Source: Bryoerythrophyllum caledonicum (lineage: Eukaryota; Streptophyta; Bryopsida; Pottiales; Pottiaceae). From it: a DNA stretch of 64,000 nt. The stretch covers positions 16,620,990-16,684,989 of the forward strand of contig OZ020518.1 in the NCBI GenBank assembly GCA_963971425.1, in the 5' to 3' direction. This document shows positions 7,904 to 18,068 of the stretch, in pieces. The notes beneath the pieces were generated by a model, which was not told the origin of the DNA, searched no databases, and saw nothing but the letters and a program-made list of their open reading frames with translations. The translations under genes were made by a program, and so were the position numbers. Position 1 is the stretch's first letter. Each line of letters starts with the position of its first letter.

Positions 7904-10490
7904 GCTTCAAAGACCACATAGCAAAACATATACATTCCTTAGTTTACTACAAAATACAATACGGAGTAGAGTGTTCATATAGAAATATAGTCAATTACAT
8001 AATAGTATACAAGTATATAAATACAAATACAAAACTAGTACACCGGATAAAAAATCATACACAATACATACACCTTACTAGAATATATAGAGCATACTCC
8101 ATATGGGACTATACAAAATACTGTATTCAATGCTATTCTCAATACAAATGCTATACGAAATACCTCAAAGACCATACTCAATACTATACCAAAAAAAATT
8201 GTATTCTACACAAAATAATCACCTATACCAAAAGAATACATCGTAAATTACTCACAAAACTTGAATTATTACCACACCATATGATATATAACACAAATAC
8301 TGGTACAAATACTGGTACATACGCTGCCACATATACTAGTACACCTACTGGTTCAAATACTAACATAAAAACTAATACATATACTGATACGTACAATGGC
8401 ATATATACTGGCACCTATATTGATACGTATACAAATATATATACGGATACGTATACTGATATGTATACGCGTACGTATACTGATATGCATAAGGGCGCGT
8501 ATACTGATACTTGTACATATATTGGTATGTATACTGATACGTACATTGAAATGAATACTAATACCTATACTAGTACAAATAAAAAAACCAATACAAACAC
8601 TAATACGAATAATGGTTCAAATACTAATAAAAGTATTGTCATAAATATTGATACGAATATAGATACAAATACCAAAACAAATTCTAAGGGACATACAAAA
8701 CCAAATAAAACTACACATACACACACATATACAAAGACAACCCACACATTTATAACTACATATCATCAAAAGGCAAGGAATATGAAAATGGCTAAAGATA
8801 GGAAAAGCAAGGAGAGTAGAAAGAGATATAATAAATTAAATAGGAAGAAGATAGATATTTTTAAATTTTCAAAAATTTCAAATAGAGCAAGCAATACTAA
8901 AAAGAAAAGAAGAAAATCGGAGAGGATATGTAAGAAGAAAATAAAGGTAAAAAACCATTATCATAAGAATACAAATAATAAGAACATAGCAACGAATAGC
9001 AGTACTAAAAATAGAATATGCTTCCTAAGAAAACCAAAAATAAAGGAAGGAAAATTAACCAAAATAGTAACGAGAAATAATTATCATAAGAATACAAATA
9101 ATAAGAACGTAGGAACAAAAAACAACATTAAAAATAGATTATGTTTCCTAAGAAATTCAAAAATGAGGGATGCAAAATTAACCAAATTAGTAATGAGAAA
9201 TAATTATCAGAAGAATACATATAATAAGAACATAGCAACAAACAATAGTACTAAAAATAGAATATGCTTCCTAAGAAATTACAAAATAAGGGATGGAAAA
9301 TTAACCAAAATAGTAACGAGAAATAATTATCATAAGAATTCAAATAATAGGAATATAGCAACAAACAATATAACTAAAAATAGAATATGCTTCCTAAGAA
9401 AATCCAAAATAGGGAATGGAAAATTAACAAAATTAGTAATGAGAATTAATTATAATACGAATACAAGTATGAAGAACGTAGCTATAAACAGCAGTACTAA
9501 AAATAGAATATGTATCATAAGAAATTCAAATATAAGAGATGGAAAATTCACCAAAATAGTAATGGGAATTAATTATAATAAGAATACAAATATGAAGAAC
9601 ATAGCTATAAACAGATGTACTAAAAATAGAATATGCATCCTAAGAAATTCAAAAATCAAGGATGGGAAATTAACCAAACTTGTAATGAGAAAAAAAAAAT
9701 TAGAGTAAAAATAAATAGAAAAGGTAGTAATAATAAAATAGTACAGACCAAAAATACAAAGTGGAATATGAATTACAGGGATAAAAGGAAAGTTAATAGT
9801 AATATTAAAATTTATATATATAAAGATGAGAAGAGTTTGCGATTGAAGAGTAGGAATTTGTTGAGAGTATGTAGAATATTAAAAATAGAAGGGGAGATTT
9901 ATGTTTCGCCGGCCGGTTTGGCGCCGAAGGCCCCAAAAATAGAATTACTAAAAATAGAAATTCTAATGATAGTAAGAATATATACGAATCTGATTGAAAT
10001 AAATATCAATATATTTTTTCCGTATACTAGTACGTATCTGTATAAATATCTGTATAATGGTACGTATACAAATACATATACTGTTACGTATACTAATACA
10101 AATACTGATACTGATACTTACACTAATACAAATACTAATATCAATATTGGCCCGTATACTAGTACAAATTATAACACGAATACTAACAAGGATACTGATA
10201 CAAACACCGAGACAAAAACCGAGGCATATACTAATACGAATATACGAATAAATACTAATATAAAAACAAATAAAAATACATATACACACACAAAGACAAC
10301 AACACACCATCAACGTAACACATACAAAGAAGAACGCCGGTCTCCAAAGAAGGTCGGCGGGAATCATAACACATACATAGACATACACACACACAAAAAC
10401 AAATACATACAATCAAAAAACCACCAAAGTCACATTCAAAAACAAAAAATACTAAAACAAAACAAAAAACCATCTACTACAAACTTCTAA
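7904..10490 (+). CDS. LINE-B spacer ORF: Thr/Asn-rich tracts and 41-aa repeats, frameshifted
   Basis: Two overlapping open frames cover the spacer: 7900-9708 and 9633-10490. The outer element shows that they belong to one protein: LINE-B lost one nucleotide in an A-run near 9693-9703. Order: tyrosine-rich N-terminus; T/N/Y/D low-complexity from (ATACTGAT/ACTAAT)-type repeats (8290-8700); a basic block around residues 290-345; six 41-residue repeats (8953-9690); a block containing SPAGLAPKAPK (9907-9939); a second T/N tract; and a Lys/Gln/Thr/Asn-rich tail leading to the 2A modules. No upstream ATG precedes the 2A/ORF2 frame, so a 2A can act only if this spacer is translated. The function is unknown, and the start codon is unresolved. 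Confidence 0.5.
8953..9690 (+). repeat. Six tandem 123-bp (41-aa) coding repeats
   Basis: Units at 8953, 9076, 9199, 9322, 9445 and 9568. The repeat core at protein level is TKNRICFLRxSKIxDGKLTK followed by a valine and a basic end. The basic pattern suggests nucleic-acid binding, which is inference. The outer element carries only three units (19111-19479). Confidence 0.85.
9906..9940 (+). other. GC-rich conserved island in AT-rich spacer
   Basis: A run of about 35 bp containing CGCCGGCCGG and GGCGCCGAAGGCCCC sits in otherwise about 75% A+T sequence. It is conserved at the homologous place in the outer element (plus-strand 18865-18897). It contains self-complementary GGCC and GGCGCC cores. 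It may be a structured RNA element, or simply code for the SPAGxAPKAPK peptide. Confidence 0.4.
10316..10377 (-). mobile_element. Minimal 40-bp LINE insertion (3' hairpin only) with 11-bp target-site duplication
   Basis: The sequence at 10327-10366, read on the minus strand, is a LINE 3' terminus: a CGCCG...CGGCG hairpin followed by TTCTTCTT. It is flanked by the direct repeat TAACACATACA at 10316-10326 and 10367-10377. The outer element has a single, uninterrupted AACACATACATA at this place. It is therefore an extreme 5'-truncated insertion of the same family, antisense to LINE-B. Confidence 0.75.
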
Positions 10491-10498
10491 TATTAATT

Positions 10499-10528
10499 GG
10501 AGGAGACATGAAGACTTACCCAAGACCC
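10499..10528 (+). other. Degenerate 2A-like module 1 of LINE-B
   Basis: Reads GGDMKTYPRP followed by MPNILKRHP, so the essential NPGP has decayed to YPRP. It is a duplicate of module 2 placed 511 nt upstream, one base out of frame with ORF2. A one-base deletion just before it and a one-base gain between the modules compensate each other relative to the outer element. Confidence 0.7.
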
Positions 10529-11009
10529 ATGCCGAACATATTAAAAAGACACCCCACTTCGCACAAAAAGAATGCCAAAACATATTTCATACCAAATACT
10601 AATACAAACACCAAAACAAACAATTGTACAAACCACAAAGTATATAATAACACCGCATATGAAAAAAAGGACTTTAAAACCACTTTAAAAACCAACATAA
10701 ACCCACATACAAATAGTCTTAAACATAACACTTACATATACACACCGACAAAAACAACCAAGATAAAATACAAACAAATCATACATACATCCACACACCA
10801 CTAAAACAAAAACAACCACAAAAAACACATGGACAAATAATAAACTAAAGACAAAAACAACTACACCTACTATAAAAATAAATAAACCCACAACTCACAC
10901 ACAAAATACAAACATCCACCTACCCTCAAACCAACAAGCCATTAATAACACAACAAAGCCTTTAAAATACACCACTAAACATATATACCACAAACTTCTA
11001 CTACTTCTA

Positions 11010-11039
11010 GGAGGAGACATTGAAACCAACCCGGGACCC
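11010..11039 (+). other. 2A-like (StopGo) peptide, module 2 of LINE-B
   Basis: Translation in the ORF2 frame gives a leucine run then GGDIETNPGP immediately before the ORF2 Met. All consensus residues of the 2A ribosome-skipping motif are present. The frame is open from 10767 with no ATG before 11040, so the peptide is made only if ribosomes arrive from upstream. Ribosome skipping would yield ORF2 with an N-terminal Pro. 2A motifs are known in APE-type LINEs of trypanosomes and some animals; the function here is inferred. Confidence 0.8.
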
Positions 11040-14000
11040 ATGCCCAATATACTAAAAAGACATCCTACATCACATAAGAAAAATGCCAAAATCTACTTTA
11101 TACCTAATACCATAAAACTCCAACCAGAATATGAACACATTGCAAAACCCTTCGCACCATTTCTAAAAAACACACACACATTACACCACATACACAACAC
11201 TTCCCACCCAAACATTGCCCAATACATACAACAAAAAAATATGCATCCACCACCCCACATCTTATATGCACTAATAATCACCACTCATCCAAGCATAGAT
11301 GAATGTAACCAACTTCTAAATCCACAAAATTTGAACACAATTACATGGACTAATTCACTCCTACAAACCTTATTAACCTTACAAAACCCACCAGAACGAC
11401 ACATTTACACTCCACACCCCTATACTCAATTCCTAGTAGACAGCCAAAATATTATAAATCATGAAAACTCAATACATCAAAGACTATACGACTTCTTACA
11501 TAGTCAAGTCATACCACCCTCAAATGATATAATAAAACTAAAATTCCCTTACCTCCCTAACAACCTCATAAATGAATCACTAAAATGCCTAGACCCTATA
11601 CCAGAATACACCCACCCACCCCCACCTCTTCCCTACATCCCTCCTCAAAACCAAAATCAAAACATTAGACCAAACCAAGAAAATACATACATAATCACAT
11701 GGAATGCCTCCTCACTAAACACTGCCCTTCCTAGCTTACAAACTCTAGTCGCAAACACAGACACACCACCGGCTCTTATAGTTATACAAGAAACAAAACT
11801 AACCGCCACAAAATCTACAAAATATATACAAAATATATTTCAAAACTATAAACTCATCTTTAACAACACACATGCACTTACAAGATGCATACAACAAAGG
11901 AGACCATACACACCGGGCCGCGGTGGCCTCCTTACATTAATACACAAAAAATATACATTCCCCGGCAACATCAACAAAATCCCTACCCCAATGCACATAT
12001 CACCATACATTCAAATAATTAAAATCACTAATCACCCACTACAACCGTGGTTAATCTTTCACATGTATATGCCATCCCATCCCGAAGATACTAGATTTCT
12101 CTTAGATATACAAAACACTATTACAACCCATATTAATAATCATCCCAATCATACATACCTATTATGTGGAGACTTCAATAGAGACATAGCGCTAATTGGC
12201 CGCCAAAATGGAAACCATCACACTCCCCCTCAAAACATTGATTACCAATGGCGTCGCTTCACAGAAAACTTAAACTTCACCTACATCAATACCGATACTC
12301 AATTCTCTAGACAAGGTGGCTACAATTATAGTGATTGGAGTCTAATAGATGGTTTCTATATAAATACAAACAACAACACACAATACACCTCTACAACAAA
12401 CAAAGATATTATTCTCAATTCGGACCACTCACCCATACAACTGCACATCCCAAATAACACACTAATTAGTAGAACTCCTACAATCCCAAACAAAGACACT
12501 ATACGCATACTCAACCCCATCCCAAAAACCAATATAGAAAAATTCAACACAAAATTCTTCGAAGAAAACTCCGTACAAATAGACTACCTCATAAACATTC
12601 TTGAAAACAATAGCCAATTAACACAAACTCAATGGCAAGAAGCATGCCACTCTCTAGACAAACTCATCAATAAAATCTCTGATACACTAGAACAAACTTG
12701 TAGAGCACACCCAATACCCCAAATGACAAACAGAACCTCTCAACAAGGCGGGTATCTACCCCGCAAACTTTCTAAAACTTGGAAACAACACTTAACCACA
12801 TACCATACCATACGTAAAACCATCAGAATTGTAAAAAACAACCCTCAATGGCGTAACCACCCCATAAACAACGAACTACTAACTATACAACACACCCAAA
12901 TCCCTACCCCGCCGCCTCCGGACCTTCCCCACGATACATGGATAAAAGATATCGCGATAATTGCAAAAAATGCCAACATACAAGCCCGGAAAATAATCAC
13001 AAAATACGCAAAAGAAAACATTAAAAAAGCCATCTCAAAATATAGACAACTATACGAAATCAGCCCCAAAAAAATTAACAAAAAAATCTTTAAAAACCTC
13101 GAATCCCCACCAATGGATTGTATCAAAGATCAATATAATAATATTCTAACTAGCCCCGAAGACATTGCGAATGAAATATTCAACCAACAAACAAAAACCA
13201 ATAGACCAACAGTACTAACATGTAATTTCCAGCCACAACATACAATAGAATGCACATGTGCAATACGCCAATACCCTTGGCACGACCTAGATGGATATAC
13301 CCTTGACAAACGGGGCGAACCAGAAATTCCACTTCATAAATACCTCAACAGAGCCACATACGACACATGCCTTCAAAATCTTGGAAATAATAAAGCCCCA
13401 GGCCCAGACCGTATACCAAACTCAATACTAAAAAACATGCCTCCAAGATTTCACAAGCTATTATTTCTGTTCTTCTCCCACTGCTATAAACAAAAACAGA
13501 TACCAAACTCATGGAAATTAAGTACAACAATTCTACTATACAAAAAATGCGACCCGTCCATGCTACCCAACCATAGACCAATTGCACTAGCTAACACAAT
13601 ATACAAACTCTTTACCAGTACACTCACCTCCATACTATCCTCATACGGTGAAAAATTCAAAATCCTACATGATAGTCAAGAAGGATTTAGAGCAGAGAGA
13701 AGTACCGCACGACAAATACAAACTATAATAGCCGCACTAGAAGACGCAAAGTTTACTAACCAAGATATATACATACTATACGTGGACTTCAAAAATGCCT
13801 TTGGCTCAATAGACCATGCCCGACTTCTAGCAATAATGTTGGACCTTGGTTACCCAAAAGATGCAACTACACTTGTTGGAAACATCTATTCTAAATCAGC
13901 TACATGCTATACCGGCGAACACTTTGGGAAAACAAAACCTATACCCATCCAAAGAGGAACTATAAAAGGGGATACCCTCAGCCCATACCTATTCATCATA

Positions 14001-17000
14001 TTTCTAGAACCACTACTCAGATGGCTAGAAAGAGGAAATTACGGATACACTTTTGGCACATCACAGGTCATAATAAACTCTGCCGCATACGCGGATGACC
14101 TAGCCACCATAACTAACAAAATCAAATCAATCCAAATACAACTAAACAAAATTGATAGGTATTGTAAATGGGCCGGTATGGACGTAGGTGTCCCAAAATG
14201 TGCCGCTACCGGTTGCCCAAACAAATCCAAATTGAATCCTACCACTTTCAAAGCCCTAATACAAGCCTCGAACATCAATTACCGCAATCAACCGATCCCC
14301 ATACTACACCAAAATGAACCATACATATACTTAGGCACAAACCTTGTTCCCTCACTAAAATGGAAAATCCAAATCCACACCACAACGACAAAACTCATCA
14401 AACAATGCAAAGAACTAACAACATGCCCAGCCACCATGAAACAAAAAATAAAAATGGTTGATACCGTACTACGCCCAGGTGTGGCATACAGTTTCTACGG
14501 TGTACCATACTCTATGCCAGCTATCAAAAAACTTGATAAAAAAATAATAGTCATACAAAAAACCATATGTGGATTACCAAAATGTATGTCAAACGCAATA
14601 ACCCAACTACCACATAACCTATTTGGACTTGAAGCTTTCTCCCTCAAAAACGCATACCTCCGATGTATAGGCGAACAACTGCAAAATGCTCTAAACGATA
14701 AAGGAAGACTTGGGAAAATATATAATGGATTAACTCACTATGTCCTTGCCCAATATGGTGGCGCTGAAAACATACCGAGAATTAAAAAAAGTGACTGCAT
14801 AAGATCACCAATAACACGAACATTCTTCTTATTAAAACATACAGCTAAAGCCCACCTTAAAAGTACGCTCCCAAACTTCCTCACTAATCCCACAACACTA
14901 GAAATACTATGGCGCCAAGAAACATTAAATCATAACACACTCAATGCCCAACTCTCCCAAAAGCTTCTACAAAAACTCCTCTCAAAAAATATTTTTGAAC
15001 TAAACCAAATTACCTTACCTAACGGTACACACATCATGAACAATGAGGACTTCAAAACCTACCACTTCACCCCATCTAAACTAATAAAGAGTGCCCTAAG
15101 TGTTGCTAAACAACTATTTTGCCACATAACATGCCCCACTATATGTCATACTCCTTGCAACATACACCCATACTCTCATACACTTAAAGATCCATTCATC
15201 ACCTTCAACAATAACATCATTCCAAGAAATATTCTCACACCAACCAATCCCCCTAACCCTCCACATACATACCACCCCCGCCCCCCAACATACATCCCCA
15301 AAAACCCTACCAAATACCCCATTAATAATATCATAAACCATAAACATATCCAACACACAGACACAAATAACATACAAAATACCTACACAAAATATCTATG
15401 CCAATGGCAACACAATGATAATACATACAATAAATGGCTCCCCCAAAGAGACCTTTTTCCACGGCATGACACCAATACCTCCACACATAACACTGAAAAA
15501 TTAAAACAATACTACCTAAAGATCCAAAACAAAATATACTCAGATATCATCCTTGCCCACCATCCACAAGAACAATCCTCAGACTCAAGGTCCGTAACGC
15601 CACCCATAATTATCCCACTCTTAAACATCTACACAACAGAATGCAACCCCGAAAATGATATCCTTACATCCTCAAACACAATTCAAATAAATAACAATCA
15701 AGCACATCTATACGAAGAAAACGGCCGACATTTACACACCATACCCATTACCCGGCTCCAATGGTTATGGAACCAATATCATACAAAATTACAATCCCCT
15801 ACAAACATTGAACCAACAACCCAACCCTTTGAAACCGAACTAATATGGCTTTACCAAAGATATAAATATCGAATACCAAAAACTGACCCCCTCAAAAATG
15901 CGCAATACACAATACCCACCCCCATTTTAGACTCACTAATATCATCCTTTAACATCGAACACTCATACTTTTCCTCCCCGATCACATGTCCTACCAAACT
16001 AAATAAATTCTACTCACCGTACGAAAGAGACAAAATATTTGGATCCCTAGGCAAGGCCTTTGAACACAAATGGATCGGAAATGGAATAGCTCACCCCCAC
16101 AACGAGGAAGACATAGAACAAGCCATACATTGGGCTAGACTTGCCGCCAAACACGATCCAAATAACACAAAAACAATCATCGTCACACCGAAAAATAATT
16201 GGTACCAAAACAACAACCAACATTCAAACCCATTCCCAGATTCCCACATCATTGCATTATTCGAAGCAGACACAATACCATACGAAGAACCTAATATCCC
16301 ACCCGAGCTAAAAAAACCCCGAATAGAGCCATTTACATTACAAATACTATGCGTCCATCATCAAAATCAAAACCTGGGCTCCCTAGAACAACTTGCGGAA
16401 CTTACCTCCATAACAGACAATCTAGACATACAACGACCATACACAAAACCGGCCCCACCAACACCCATACAAACCCCCGTAAACAAAAGTAAAAATTGGT
16501 CAAAATTAAACTATGACAACAACACATTAAACTACTCCGTCATACCTCCCCCTCTCCCAGACTACCCAGCTCATACCACACCAAAATTTAATCCCGCATA
16601 CAGTTATTACACCGACGGCTCCTTTAAACCACCGGAACAAATTAGCCCGGGCTCTTGGCGAAGAGAAAAAGCTGGCTATGGCATATATAATTCTACCAAA
16701 GAAATTAAACTAGCCAAAAGACTCCATGGACTACAAAATATGCTTAGAGGAGAACTCATGGCCATTCACAAAACACTACAAATCATCACAACAAAATACA
16801 AAAATGAACCTGCACATATATTCACCGATTGCATAAATGCACTCTACCTACTAAACACTCAAATAACACACCCAACCCTTCACAACAGTCATCCCGACCA
16901 AACCATACTAACATCAATGGTACAAATGTTACAAAAACGTACACAAATCACAACCCTTCACAAAGTCAGAGCCCATGCCAACATTGATGGCAACGAACAA

Positions 17001-18068
17001 GCAGACAAACTTGCAAAAGAAGGCCGAGAAAAAACACACAAAAATGCCATAGACCCTCACGAACATGCTCATGCCACCCCATACTACTTTCAAAAAGAAG
17101 ACTGGCCTTCCAAAGAAGATACCCCCGACAAAGGCCCAATTAGATTTCTGGGCAAATATCTCAAAAAACAAGACCTCTACAACAACCTGGATACAATTTC
17201 AGAAAATATTCCTAACATAGAGAAATGGACTAACAATAACGACATAGACAATGAACTCTCTACAAACTTTTGGAAAAACCCCATCATCTCGGACTCACAA
17301 ATAACGTGCCTCATCAAATTCCGTACGGGTCAGTACATGGGAAACGCTCGCAAACAACTCTTCTTTGGAATAGAAAGGTTCCCATCCATAACATGCCCCA
17401 TATGCCCCTCAACGGACCCCGACACATGGCTTCATGTGCTACTCAAATGCCAAAACCACCACATACACTCCCTAATTGTTAAAAGACATAACAAAGCGGT
17501 ATGGGAAGTCCGAAAACTAATCACCTCCTACAATAAATCGAGATGTTTCATACTTATGAACACCGACACTTTTAATAGCAATCCACAAGAAAACACGGTC
17601 CCCCCATGGCTACTTCCATGCTCATGTATGACCCAAAGATGTCATTGCAACGCTAGGCTCAAACCGGACATTCTTTGTGTCAAAGGTTTACCATACAACG
17701 ACCCACCACCCGAGAACATCAACCAAGACTACACCATTCAATTCATCGAATTTACATATTGCAACGATAGATTCTCCCCGGAAACAATACAAAACAAAAT
17801 AGATAAATACCAACCCCTCATAGACGACATCATTGCCCTCGGCTGGAATGTGGACCCCCTTATTGTTATCACATCCGGCGCTCGTGCCACCACCTTTATC
17901 CCATCTATGAAAACTCTCGAAGATACCTTCAAGATACCCATTGATACAATTAAAACTACCTTTAAAAATATCAACACCATCGCTATTCAACATGCCATGT
18001 CTATTTTACTGCATAAACGCAAAATCGAAAACAACCAAGTCCTTCCTGATAGGCAAGACCCCCCTTAG
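11040..18068 (+). CDS. LINE-B ORF2: dual-endonuclease reverse transcriptase polyprotein
   Basis: 2342 aa, uninterrupted. An AP-type endonuclease/exonuclease/phosphatase domain spans about residues 215-475 (ETK at E251, GDFN with D378, SDH with D462-H463). Reverse transcriptase spans about 780-1080 (KAPGPD, VDFKNAF with D916, YADD with D1019-D1020). A chromodomain-like segment lies near 1452-1470 (YLCQW...KWLPQRDLF), and a segment near 1657-1745 weakly recalls adenine-methyltransferase-like domains. RNase H covers about 1855-1995 (D1859, E1905, D1930, D1989). The C-terminus has a CCHC knuckle C2119-x2-C2122-x9-H2132-x4-C2137, then RHN (2149-2151), KPD (D2210), IEFT (E2237) and K2256: the restriction-like endonuclease signature of R2/Dualen-type elements. 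All catalytic residues looked for are present, so the copy may be competent. Translation probably depends on the upstream 2A. Confidence 0.9.
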   Translation: MPNILKRHPTSHKKNAKIYFIPNTIKLQPEYEHIAKPFAPFLKNTHTLHHIHNTSHPNIAQYIQQKNMHPPPHILYALIITTHPSIDECNQLLNPQNLNTITWTNSLLQTLLTLQNPPERHIYTPHPYTQFLVDSQNIINHENSIHQRLYDFLHSQVIPPSNDIIKLKFPYLPNNLINESLKCLDPIPEYTHPPPPLPYIPPQNQNQNIRPNQENTYIITWNASSLNTALPSLQTLVANTDTPPALIVIQETKLTATKSTKYIQNIFQNYKLIFNNTHALTRCIQQRRPYTPGRGGLLTLIHKKYTFPGNINKIPTPMHISPYIQIIKITNHPLQPWLIFHMYMPSHPEDTRFLLDIQNTITTHINNHPNHTYLLCGDFNRDIALIGRQNGNHHTPPQNIDYQWRRFTENLNFTYINTDTQFSRQGGYNYSDWSLIDGFYINTNNNTQYTSTTNKDIILNSDHSPIQLHIPNNTLISRTPTIPNKDTIRILNPIPKTNIEKFNTKFFEENSVQIDYLINILENNSQLTQTQWQEACHSLDKLINKISDTLEQTCRAHPIPQMTNRTSQQGGYLPRKLSKTWKQHLTTYHTIRKTIRIVKNNPQWRNHPINNELLTIQHTQIPTPPPPDLPHDTWIKDIAIIAKNANIQARKIITKYAKENIKKAISKYRQLYEISPKKINKKIFKNLESPPMDCIKDQYNNILTSPEDIANEIFNQQTKTNRPTVLTCNFQPQHTIECTCAIRQYPWHDLDGYTLDKRGEPEIPLHKYLNRATYDTCLQNLGNNKAPGPDRIPNSILKNMPPRFHKLLFLFFSHCYKQKQIPNSWKLSTTILLYKKCDPSMLPNHRPIALANTIYKLFTSTLTSILSSYGEKFKILHDSQEGFRAERSTARQIQTIIAALEDAKFTNQDIYILYVDFKNAFGSIDHARLLAIMLDLGYPKDATTLVGNIYSKSATCYTGEHFGKTKPIPIQRGTIKGDTLSPYLFIIFLEPLLRWLERGNYGYTFGTSQVIINSAAYADDLATITNKIKSIQIQLNKIDRYCKWAGMDVGVPKCAATGCPNKSKLNPTTFKALIQASNINYRNQPIPILHQNEPYIYLGTNLVPSLKWKIQIHTTTTKLIKQCKELTTCPATMKQKIKMVDTVLRPGVAYSFYGVPYSMPAIKKLDKKIIVIQKTICGLPKCMSNAITQLPHNLFGLEAFSLKNAYLRCIGEQLQNALNDKGRLGKIYNGLTHYVLAQYGGAENIPRIKKSDCIRSPITRTFFLLKHTAKAHLKSTLPNFLTNPTTLEILWRQETLNHNTLNAQLSQKLLQKLLSKNIFELNQITLPNGTHIMNNEDFKTYHFTPSKLIKSALSVAKQLFCHITCPTICHTPCNIHPYSHTLKDPFITFNNNIIPRNILTPTNPPNPPHTYHPRPPTYIPKNPTKYPINNIINHKHIQHTDTNNIQNTYTKYLCQWQHNDNTYNKWLPQRDLFPRHDTNTSTHNTEKLKQYYLKIQNKIYSDIILAHHPQEQSSDSRSVTPPIIIPLLNIYTTECNPENDILTSSNTIQINNNQAHLYEENGRHLHTIPITRLQWLWNQYHTKLQSPTNIEPTTQPFETELIWLYQRYKYRIPKTDPLKNAQYTIPTPILDSLISSFNIEHSYFSSPITCPTKLNKFYSPYERDKIFGSLGKAFEHKWIGNGIAHPHNEEDIEQAIHWARLAAKHDPNNTKTIIVTPKNNWYQNNNQHSNPFPDSHIIALFEADTIPYEEPNIPPELKKPRIEPFTLQILCVHHQNQNLGSLEQLAELTSITDNLDIQRPYTKPAPPTPIQTPVNKSKNWSKLNYDNNTLNYSVIPPPLPDYPAHTTPKFNPAYSYYTDGSFKPPEQISPGSWRREKAGYGIYNSTKEIKLAKRLHGLQNMLRGELMAIHKTLQIITTKYKNEPAHIFTDCINALYLLNTQITHPTLHNSHPDQTILTSMVQMLQKRTQITTLHKVRAHANIDGNEQADKLAKEGREKTHKNAIDPHEHAHATPYYFQKEDWPSKEDTPDKGPIRFLGKYLKKQDLYNNLDTISENIPNIEKWTNNNDIDNELSTNFWKNPIISDSQITCLIKFRTGQYMGNARKQLFFGIERFPSITCPICPSTDPDTWLHVLLKCQNHHIHSLIVKRHNKAVWEVRKLITSYNKSRCFILMNTDTFNSNPQENTVPPWLLPCSCMTQRCHCNARLKPDILCVKGLPYNDPPPENINQDYTIQFIEFTYCNDRFSPETIQNKIDKYQPLIDDIIALGWNVDPLIVITSGARATTFIPSMKTLEDTFKIPIDTIKTTFKNINTIAIQHAMSILLHKRKIENNQVLPDRQDPP

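Noticed and set aside
9906..9940. Another LINE 3' hairpin insertion
   Set aside because: No TTC tail and no flanking duplication, and it is present at the same place in both LINE copies.
10990..11042. Integrated picorna-like virus suggested by the 2A motif
   Set aside because: The motif is fused to a LINE ORF2 and repeated in a second LINE copy; no capsid, helicase or RNA-polymerase sequence is present.
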